Assembly: GCA_964519955.1 (NCBI GenBank) | Contig: CAZFLM010000015.1 | Location: 1-64,000, forward strand | DNA from: CAZFLM01 sp964519955 | GTDB lineage: Bacteria; Armatimonadota; Chthonomonadetes; Chthonomonadales; CAJBBX01 | Direction: 5' to 3' | Length of the DNA stretch: 64,000 bases | Part shown: one piece after another, positions 58,108 through 64,000 of the stretch | How the letters are laid out: each line of letters opens with the position of its first letter | Numbering within the stretch: the first letter of the stretch is position 1 | The notes under the pieces: model-generated | Seen by the model: the letters and a program-made list of their open reading frames with translations, nothing else | Databases searched by the model: none | What the model was told of the DNA's origin: nothing | Made by a program: the position numbers and the translations under genes

Positions 58108-58590
58108 TCAGTCCTCTTCGCCGGCGATGGGGTCCGCATAGACGCCGGGCTTGCTCCCCTCAATTGGCACCGCGCCCACGGACTTGGCGTAGAACTCCGT
58201 CGGGCCGGCGCCGCCGATGATTCCATACGCATAGCCCATATGGCGGAGTCCCCACATGGCCGCAATCAGCAGGGCTTTGCCGACACCCTTGCCGCGCTCG
58301 GATTCCGCCACGCCGGTCGGGCCGAAGAACGCGCGGCAGGTGCACTCGTATGCCGCGAACCCGACGATCTTGCCCTCGCGCAGGGCGATGACTACCGAGA
58401 CGGGCTGGCGTGCGAACCCCGCGCTGATCTCATCTGCCCAGCCGACGCCGAAGTGCTTGGTCGCGAACGCGCGCACCTTCGACAACTCGTGGGGCAGGGG
58501 GTTGCGCAGCACAACTCCGTTCTCGCGGCACGTGGCCAGCGTCTCTTCGAGCGAGGGCAGCTTCAGCAGATGGACGAGCATATCGGGCAT
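58108..58590 (-). CDS. GNAT-family N-acetyltransferase
   Basis: 160 aa. VVIALREGKIVGFAAYECT is the first core strand pair, GVAESERGKGVGKALLIA the acetyl-CoA motif A, and FYAKSVGAVPIEGSKPGVY the motif B end. Substrate unknown. It starts 48 bp downstream of the GH65-like gene stop (same strand), so it may be co-transcribed, though the intervening bases show no clear Shine-Dalgarno. Confidence 0.88.
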   Translation of the reverse strand: MPDMLVHLLKLPSLEETLATCRENGVVLRNPLPHELSKVRAFATKHFGVGWADEISAGFARQPVSVVIALREGKIVGFAAYECTCRAFFGPTGVAESERGKGVGKALLIAAMWGLRHMGYAYGIIGGAGPTEFYAKSVGAVPIEGSKPGVYADPIAGEED

Positions 58591-58638
58591 CGAGGGGATC
58601 TCCAGACGTAGTGTGATGGTCAGGGCGATGAACGGCGT

Positions 58639-60759
58639 TCAGGCGTCGAGCAGCAGCGAGGCCGGCTCCTGCCCTATGGCGACATCCCGCACGAGCGTGA
58701 GGCCGCCATCGAGTGGCTCCGCCGTACCCGCGAGCCGCACCGCCGACGCGATGGCCGTCGGGATGCGGCAGCTCCAGGTTGTGGGCGACAGCGCGGAAGC
58801 GGTCAGCTCGACGAGCCGGCCCTGCGCGAAGCGGCCCGACACGCGCACGCCGCCGTCGGCGCGCAGGTTCGTGAAGGACAGATCCGGGCACTCCTCCGGC
58901 GCCGCCGGCAGCAGGATGGCTCCGTCGTCGTCGACGGTTACGCAGAGGCTGCACAGCCCGTGCACCCACGCGCCCACGCCGGTCGTGAACCAGGGCACCT
59001 TGGGCTCGCGGTGGCGGTCGATGTGCTCGTTGGGCGAGAGGAGCGGGCCCGCCGAGGCAGCCCCGCCGCGGATGGCCTCCCATGCGCGGGCAGCGTCGCC
59101 GTGCAGGGCGTGGACCGCGGCCAGGTGCCCGGCCATCCACATCCAGTCGGAGCCGGTGAACGCGTCCGAGAAGCCGGGCTTCCAGCCCAGCTCCGATCGC
59201 AGCTCCGCGTGGATGCGCTCCGCCGTGCGGCGCGCTCGCGGGGAGCCGACCTCGACGCGGAACGGGTAGATCGGTCCCAGCACGGAGTAGTGCAGCGGCT
59301 TGCCGTCCGGGATGCCGAACGTCTCGTCGCCGCCGGAGCCGCCGGACGGCAGGTTGCCCCGCAGCTCCGCGGCCATCGCGCGCCACCGGGGGATGCGGAG
59401 GGAGTCACGTCCCAGCGCCTCCGCCGCCGCTGCCGCGCGCTCCAGGCTCCAGATGGCCGCCGAGATCGTGAACGGACCGTTCGTCACCTGGCCGACGGAC
59501 TCGTCGAAGTCCACGCACCGGCGGGTGCGCAGCCGGCCGTCCTCGCCGCGCTCCACCACGTTGGCCTCGAAGTAGCGGGCCACCTGGCGGAGGACGGGGT
59601 AGAGGTCCTCGAGCACCATTGGGTCCGGCTCATGCTGCCACAGCGCCCAGGCGCACACGGCGAACTGGCCGAGATGGAAGCGCTCCGTGAGCCACAGCCC
59701 GTTCGGATCGCGCTCCTCGCCGCGCTCGGTGCTGCACCAGGGGTACAGCGCCCCGCGCCCGCGCGCCCGCTCGATCGCCCTCGGCAGCGTGGTCAGCCGG
59801 AAGTACGGCATGTTCGCGGCCAGTTCACCGTGGTTCGTGGCCAGCAGCGCGAGGAATGGGTACATCTCGTCGTGGAATGCGCCGCCGCCCCAGTACGGCT
59901 GGGAGAGCGTGGGCGGCACCGACCAGGGCGTCGCCTGGCAGCGGATTGTGTAGAGCGCGCTTCTCAGGAAGTCGTCGACATCGGCATCGCCCGTGACGAT
60001 GCCGGAGCGCCCCCAGAACTCGCCCCACGCGGCGGCATGGTCGGCCAGCAGCTCCGGGCCGCAGCCGCAACTTGGCGGGAACTGGTAGTCGGCGCGGTCG
60101 GAGAACCTCACGATCGCCTCGACGGTGAACGCGCCGCCGGGCTCCAGCGTGCTGCGGGCCTCGGCGTGCGCGCCGTGCGTGTCCGCGCGCAGCATCGTCA
60201 CGCCGGGGCCCTCGACGATCCGGGCGCGGAAGTGGATGTCGCCGAGATGCTCCTCGATCGAGTAGCCGATCCGGATCGCGCCGCCCGACTCGGAGATCGA
60301 CAGATGCGCCTGGTCCTCGCCGAACTCGTAGCGCAGGTCGAGAACCACGTCGCGCGCGGCGGAGCCGGTGTTCGTGACCGTGCTGCGGGCGATGAAGGTG
60401 TTGGAGTGCAGCGTGACGCAGGATCGGGTGCGCTCCAGCAGGCCGGGGTGCGCCATATCGGAGACGACGGCGCCGCCCTGCCAGTCGATGCGCTGGGACC
60501 AGTCCTCGGCCCAGGCATCGGCGCCGCCCACGTAGAGGTCGCGCGACAGGGTGCCGAGGTTGAGCAGGGGATGCTGCGGCCCTGAGAGCCGGCGGCCCGA
60601 CCAGACGAAGCACTGCGTCCGGTGCGCGGCGTCCGGCTCGCCGAGGTCGGCGGTGTGGTAGCCGGTTGGGCCCAGCGTGGTGCAGATGGACCCGTTCCCC
60701 GTGAGGGCCGAGGTGACGCCGTCGTAGCTGGCCTTGGTGAGCGTGCGCGAGAATGCCAT
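58639..60759 (-). CDS. GH65-like glycoside hydrolase/phosphorylase
   Basis: 706 aa, no signal peptide. N-terminal beta-sandwich (LGPTGYHTADLGEPDAAHRTQ, RDVVLDLRYEFGEDQAHLSI), then an (alpha/alpha)6 barrel with GGGAFHDEMYPFLALLATNHG, whose acidic Glu in HDEMY aligns with the general acid of GH65 enzymes, WFTTGVGAWVHGL, and a C-terminal beta domain (LPAAPEECPDLSFTNLRADGG). GH65 members are phosphorylases or hydrolases of disaccharides such as maltose or trehalose; which one is not clear. The start ATG at 60759 lacks a good Shine-Dalgarno. Divergent from the hydrolase at 60889. Confidence 0.8.
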   Translation of the reverse strand: MAFSRTLTKASYDGVTSALTGNGSICTTLGPTGYHTADLGEPDAAHRTQCFVWSGRRLSGPQHPLLNLGTLSRDLYVGGADAWAEDWSQRIDWQGGAVVSDMAHPGLLERTRSCVTLHSNTFIARSTVTNTGSAARDVVLDLRYEFGEDQAHLSISESGGAIRIGYSIEEHLGDIHFRARIVEGPGVTMLRADTHGAHAEARSTLEPGGAFTVEAIVRFSDRADYQFPPSCGCGPELLADHAAAWGEFWGRSGIVTGDADVDDFLRSALYTIRCQATPWSVPPTLSQPYWGGGAFHDEMYPFLALLATNHGELAANMPYFRLTTLPRAIERARGRGALYPWCSTERGEERDPNGLWLTERFHLGQFAVCAWALWQHEPDPMVLEDLYPVLRQVARYFEANVVERGEDGRLRTRRCVDFDESVGQVTNGPFTISAAIWSLERAAAAAEALGRDSLRIPRWRAMAAELRGNLPSGGSGGDETFGIPDGKPLHYSVLGPIYPFRVEVGSPRARRTAERIHAELRSELGWKPGFSDAFTGSDWMWMAGHLAAVHALHGDAARAWEAIRGGAASAGPLLSPNEHIDRHREPKVPWFTTGVGAWVHGLCSLCVTVDDDGAILLPAAPEECPDLSFTNLRADGGVRVSGRFAQGRLVELTASALSPTTWSCRIPTAIASAVRLAGTAEPLDGGLTLVRDVAIGQEPASLLLDA

Positions 60760-60888
60760 GGCTGACCCGTGAGGTAGTATAGGTCCGGACGTCGCCAGGG
60801 CGTGGGCGCAGCCGAACGGTGTGATGATTCGTGCCGGCGGCGCGTCCTTCCTCCGCGGAGCGCACCCGGCGGCGCGAGGGAGGTAGCG

Positions 60889-61863
60889 ATGTCCGTGTAC
60901 CGGCTGGCTCGATGGTCGTTCCTGTTGGTGGGTGTCGTCCTCGCGGCGCAGGTGGGTCGCGCCCAGGCGCCGCAGTCCGCTTCGCCAACGCTGCAGGACG
61001 TGCGCCTCTCCCTCTACGAGTACGATCCCGCTCTCCCGCTCGATGCCGTAATCAAGCCGATGCCTGCGGAAACCGGTAAGGTCGCTGACCTGCGGACGCG
61101 GTACCACGTGACCTACGGCAGTGTCCACGACCAGCGCGTCCCGGCCATCTTCACGGTGCCGAAGAAGTTCGCGCCGCCGTACCCCGCGGTGGTGCTGCTG
61201 GCGGGCTCCGGCGGGCAGAAGGACACCGACTACATCCGCATCGCCTCCGACATGATGTCCACGCTGGGCTACGCGACGATCTCCATCGACGCGCAGTACC
61301 ACGGCGAGCGCGCCCGGCCCGCGCGGTCCGGCGACTGGCACCTGGTGTTCAACCCCACCAACCGCGACGCCTGGATCCAGACCGTCGTCGACCTGCGCCG
61401 AGCGGTGGACTACCTCGTGAGCCGGCCCGACATCCAGAAGGACCGCATCGGCTACCTCGGCTTCAGCCAGGGCGGCATGGCAGGCGCCACGTTCCTCGGG
61501 GTCGAGCCGCGCATCCACGCCGCCTGCCTCGCGGTGGCCGGCGGCGGCTTCGTCGAATGGGCCCAGCGCGCCAAGATGGCGAAGCCCGAGCAGGTGCCGG
61601 CGCTCGAACTGGGCGCGGCCCTCACGGACCCCATCTACTTCGTGGGGCGCTACCAGGGGCCGATCCTGATGCTCTCCGCCAAGCGCGACGAGCTGATCCC
61701 CAAGTACGCCACGGAGGCCCTCTACAACGCGACCGAGGGGCGGGCTGAGATCAAGTGGTACGACGCCAGCCATTCGTCCGGCGCCGCGCTCGTGGGCGTC
61801 ATCACCGACGTGCGCACCTTCATGCAGAAGCATCTCGGCCAGCGCACGCCCAAGGCCCCGTAG
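60889..61863 (+). CDS. Secreted alpha/beta-hydrolase (esterase-like)
   Basis: 324 aa. Signal peptide (ARWSFLLVGVVLAAQVGRAQ). Alpha/beta-hydrolase core: PAVVLLAGSGGQKDTDYI (oxyanion region), nucleophile Ser in YLGFSQGGMAGATF (GFSQG), LSAKRDELIPKYA with the acid, and WYDASHSSG with the His. This resembles acetyl-xylan esterase or dienelactone hydrolase-type enzymes of plant-polymer degraders. GAGGGAGG precedes the ATG by 6 nt. Probably removes acyl groups from a glycan; unproven. Confidence 0.85.
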   Translation: MSVYRLARWSFLLVGVVLAAQVGRAQAPQSASPTLQDVRLSLYEYDPALPLDAVIKPMPAETGKVADLRTRYHVTYGSVHDQRVPAIFTVPKKFAPPYPAVVLLAGSGGQKDTDYIRIASDMMSTLGYATISIDAQYHGERARPARSGDWHLVFNPTNRDAWIQTVVDLRRAVDYLVSRPDIQKDRIGYLGFSQGGMAGATFLGVEPRIHAACLAVAGGGFVEWAQRAKMAKPEQVPALELGAALTDPIYFVGRYQGPILMLSAKRDELIPKYATEALYNATEGRAEIKWYDASHSSGAALVGVITDVRTFMQKHLGQRTPKAP

Positions 61864-61911
61864 CGGCCGCCGCGCCGAAACCGATGAGTGCGTCCATCCG
61901 TCCGATGTAGC

Positions 61912-62811
61912 ATGGACAAGACGCAGACCACGCAAGAACCAGGGCCTGAGCTGTCTCAGTGGGTGGAGCGGCTCAGCGATCGGAAGGCGGAGCGCCGCGA
62001 GGCCGCCCAGCGAGCCATCGACCAGCTCGGCCCCGACGCGGCCGCCGCGCTCATGCGGCTGCTGGAAGACGAGAGCCGCCAACGAAAGCGCCGCGCCAGG
62101 ATGGTGGTCATCGGCGCCGTGCTGTACGTGCTGCTGATGCTCGGCCTCGCGCTCACCGGCAACGGGGATCACGTTGCGACCTTCACCTGTCTCTCGTCGT
62201 TCCTGGGCGCCGCGGCGGCCTCGCAGAAGCAGAAGAACGCCGCCAAGGCGCTGGCCGGCTTCGAGGACCCCGCGGCTGCCGGCTTCCTCGCCGAGGCGCT
62301 CGACTACGGCGACAAGGACCTGCGCGCCATCGCGATGAGCAAGCTTACCGCCCTGATGCCGCGCCTCCAGGCCACGGACTCCGAACGCCTCCTTCCCGAG
62401 CAGCGGGCCGTCCTCTACAAGCAACTGCGCCGAGCCCCGTTCGCCAACACGCCGTTCACGCTGGCCATCCTGAAGGGGCTGGAGCAGGTCGGCGACGAAA
62501 AGGCTGTGCCGGCCGTGCGCGAGCTATCGGAGCGCCGCGTGAAGCGGGCCTCCGAGCAGCGGGTTGTCGACGCCGCTCGGGAGTGCCTGCCGTACGTGGA
62601 GCAGCAGGCTGAACGGTCGCGTAACGCCTCCCGCCTGCTTCGCCCATCGTGCGCGCCCGATGCGGCCGCGGGAGTGCTGCTGCGCCCGGTCGACGGCACT
62701 CCCCAGGGCGACCCGAACCTGCTTCTGCGCGCCGCGGAGGAGCCGGACGTGCAGAACGCGAACGTGACACGTAGTTCGGAGCAGGCTGAGGAGGCCCATG
62801 TTCAGGCTTGA
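61912..62811 (+). CDS. Membrane protein with HEAT-like repeats and LLRP tail
   Basis: 299 aa. Residues 1-60 and 110-235 are HEAT-like helical repeats (DQLGPDAAAALMRLLED, LKGLEQVGDEKAVPAVRELS), separated by one or two hydrophobic helices (MVVIGAVLYVLLMLGLAL, TCLSSFLGAAAA). The C-terminus has LLRP (242), LLRP (256) and LLRA (271) with the same spacing style as carrier protein 1 at 40.1 kb. Start ATG at 61912 was preferred to 61888 since the extra residues are not helical repeat. Overlaps the SDR gene by 14 bp. Function unknown, probably a protein-interaction platform. Confidence 0.7.
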   Translation: MDKTQTTQEPGPELSQWVERLSDRKAERREAAQRAIDQLGPDAAAALMRLLEDESRQRKRRARMVVIGAVLYVLLMLGLALTGNGDHVATFTCLSSFLGAAAASQKQKNAAKALAGFEDPAAAGFLAEALDYGDKDLRAIAMSKLTALMPRLQATDSERLLPEQRAVLYKQLRRAPFANTPFTLAILKGLEQVGDEKAVPAVRELSERRVKRASEQRVVDAARECLPYVEQQAERSRNASRLLRPSCAPDAAAGVLLRPVDGTPQGDPNLLLRAAEEPDVQNANVTRSSEQAEEAHVQA

Positions 62812-63559
62812 CGGCAAGGTGTGCGTCGTGACGGGTGCGGCATCGGGTATCGGCGAGCAGATCGCCCGTGCCTACGCAGGGGTGGGCGCCACCGTGGTTC
62901 TGGCGGACCGGGACGAGGCGAACGGCAGCCGGGTGGCGTCGGAGATCGGCGGCGTTGCGACGTTCCAGCCGCTCGATGTTACCGACAGCGGCGAGGTGCA
63001 GGCGCTGCTGGCCGGCGCAATGCGGCAGTTTGGTGTGCTGGACGTGCTGGTGAACAACGCGGGGATCGGGCTCGTCGGGAGCGTGGTGGAGACCTCGGAA
63101 GAGGACCTCGCGCGCCTGATGGACGTGAACGTGCGCGGCGTCTACCTGGGCTGCCGCCACGCGGTGCCGATCATGCTGGAGCAGGGCCACGGGCTGATCC
63201 TTAACATGGGCTCGGTCGCCGGGCTGGTGGGCATCGAGCGCCGGTTCGCCTACTGCGCCACCAAGGGCGCCGTTATCGCCATGACGCGGCAGCTCGCGGT
63301 GGACTACGCGCGGGCCGGCATCCGCTGCAACGCCATCGCCCCGGGCACCGTGCACACGCCGTTCGTCGAGGGCTACCTGCACCGGTTCCACGCCGGCGAG
63401 GAAGATCGCGTCAGGCCGCGGTTGCACGAGCGGCAGCCGGTCGGGCGGATGGGGCGCCCGGAGGAGATCGCCGCGCTGGCCGTGTACCTGGCGTCGGACG
63501 AGGCGGCATTCGTGACCGGGGCCGTGTTCCCGATCGACGGTGGATGGACCGCGCGTTGA
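62798..63559 (+). CDS. Short-chain dehydrogenase/reductase
   Basis: 253 aa. Rossmann start KVCVVTGAASGIGEQIA (TGxxxGIG), VLVNNAGIG, catalytic Ser in MGSVAGLVG, YCATK with catalytic Tyr and Lys, and a C-terminal AVYLASDEAAFVTGAVFPID segment. The pattern is close to SDRs that oxidise deoxysugar acids, such as 2-keto-3-deoxy-L-fuconate dehydrogenase, but the substrate cannot be fixed. It overlaps the HEAT protein gene by 14 bp, so the two are likely co-transcribed. Its TGA sits in the TTGACA of the next promoter. Confidence 0.9.
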   Translation: MFRLDGKVCVVTGAASGIGEQIARAYAGVGATVVLADRDEANGSRVASEIGGVATFQPLDVTDSGEVQALLAGAMRQFGVLDVLVNNAGIGLVGSVVETSEEDLARLMDVNVRGVYLGCRHAVPIMLEQGHGLILNMGSVAGLVGIERRFAYCATKGAVIAMTRQLAVDYARAGIRCNAIAPGTVHTPFVEGYLHRFHAGEEDRVRPRLHERQPVGRMGRPEEIAALAVYLASDEAAFVTGAVFPIDGGWTAR

Positions 63560-63584
63560 CAGGGAGCGCTCCGCTGTGATATCC
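63556..63584 (+). promoter_or_regulatory. Promoter upstream of the rimI-like gene
   Basis: TTGACA (63556-63561), about 16-17 bp, then GATATC/ATATCC. The -35 overlaps the SDR stop codon. It is about 52 bp before the ATG at 63637. Confidence 0.5.
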
Positions 63585-63636
63585 TTCGGCCCAACGTCCG
63601 GCCGGCGGAGGTCGCAGGCCCGGGCGCTCCACATCC

Positions 63637-64000
63637 ATGGCTATCATCATCGATCCCGTCACCGTTGACGACATGACGCCGGAGGACATCGAGTCCATCG
63701 CGGCGATCGAGCGGCGCTGCTACCCCATGCCGTGGCACGAGAGTGCCTACCACACGGAACTGACGAACATCTGCGCGACGTATCTCGTTGCACGTGTCGG
63801 CGGCCGCGTGATCGGCTACGCGGGCATGTGGGTCGTGATGGACGAGGCCCACGTGACCACCATCGCGGTGGACCCAGACTACCAGGGGCGCAAGTACGGC
63901 GAGCGCCTCCTCCTCGGCCTGATCGAACGGGCCATCGAGGAGGGCGCCAACCGCTCCACGCTGGAGGTCCGCGAGGGAAACCGCGTCGCGCGCCACCTCT
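63637..64000 (+). CDS. rimI: Ribosomal-protein alanine N-acetyltransferase RimI-like (3' end cut off)
   Basis: 121 complete codons plus one base are visible, running off the window. The start MAIIIDPVTVDDMTPEDIES then CYPMPWHESAY and the core HVTTIAVDPDYQGRKYGE (acetyl-CoA motif) with STLEVREGNRVARHL fit RimI, which acetylates the N-terminal alanine of ribosomal protein S18 or, in the TsaB-TsaD neighbourhood, related targets. Length so far agrees with a typical 150-160 aa protein. The conserved C-terminal YxxxGF motif lies beyond the window. Confidence 0.88.
   Translation, partial: MAIIIDPVTVDDMTPEDIESIAAIERRCYPMPWHESAYHTELTNICATYLVARVGGRVIGYAGMWVVMDEAHVTTIAVDPDYQGRKYGERLLLGLIERAIEEGANRSTLEVREGNRVARHL

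Noticed and set aside
1..64000. tRNA or rRNA genes
   Set aside because: I looked in the gaps between genes for cloverleaf-like segments with GTTCRANNC and found none I could defend; tRNAscan would be the decisive check.

Overview
The window is about 64 kb of very GC-rich DNA with dense coding on both strands and two 100-N scaffold gaps (2909-3008 and 36059-36158). It looks like a draft assembly or MAG contig. The best guess for the host is a member of the Armatimonadota. The reasons are the prepilin at 51.2-51.9 kb (FSLIELLVVIS leader, hydrophobic run ending in LLFPVF, then SNLRQLG and MYEADYDG), the load of secreted carbohydrate enzymes (DUF4838, GH172, GH15 and GH65-like), the AfsR-type regulator, and the many GTG starts with 4-bp ATGA/GTGA overlaps. 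No rRNA was seen, so this is inference.

Layout. 0-5 kb: mutS, a repeat-rich gap region and a DHA2-type drug exporter. 5-9.5 kb: a BON-like protein, a small conserved protein and a 1136-aa AfsR/BTAD regulator. 9.5-14 kb: a two-gene operon of a DUF1573 protein and a tetraheme UshA-like cytochrome, then a split chromate transporter. 14-21.4 kb: an OmpR/histidine-kinase pair and a surface-polysaccharide block (65-aa membrane protein, methyltransferase, sulfatase-fold membrane enzyme, glycosyltransferase). 21.4-27.4 kb: a YcaQ-type glycosylase with a secreted partner, an unusual ECF sigma factor fused to two GspF-like domains, and cstA. 27.5-31.3 kb: an AbiL-like (RloB + AAA ATPase) pair, a Cys/Met-metabolism PLP enzyme and an EamA protein. 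31.5-36.4 kb: two lipoproteins (Ig-like, then NHL propeller), then a RAYT transposase flanked by its candidate REP repeats. 36.4-41 kb: a large DUF4838 protein and twin orphan acyl-carrier-like proteins. 40.9-47 kb: a tightly overlapping minus-strand operon (D,D-carboxypeptidase, pseudouridine synthase, B12-type binding protein and permease, RNase A-like toxin, CdiI-like immunity protein). 47-64 kb: GH172, phosphofructokinase, gamma-glutamyltransferase, prepilin, a Pro/Arg-rich secreted protein, GH15, three GNATs (one cut by the window end), a secreted helical-barrel protein, a GH65-like enzyme, an esterase-like hydrolase, a HEAT-repeat membrane protein and an SDR.

Most notable: (1) a secreted toxin whose N-terminal half looks like a gutted beta-lactamase and whose C-terminal half is an RNase A-like CDI toxin, with its immunity gene directly downstream; (2) the sigma factor-GspF fusion, which has a strong internal ribosome-binding site; (3) a RAYT gene with GTAG-hairpin REP elements in a 45-bp tandem array; (4) a second dispersed REP-like family (GTRG + 7-8 bp stem + 6-nt loop) whose stems covary, one copy cluster of which is read in frame inside the cytochrome gene; (5) a C-terminal LLRP/LLRP/LLRA cassette shared by an acyl-carrier-like protein and an unrelated HEAT protein 22 kb away, with a partial version in the second carrier protein. 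All calls come from reading the sequence; no database search was run.
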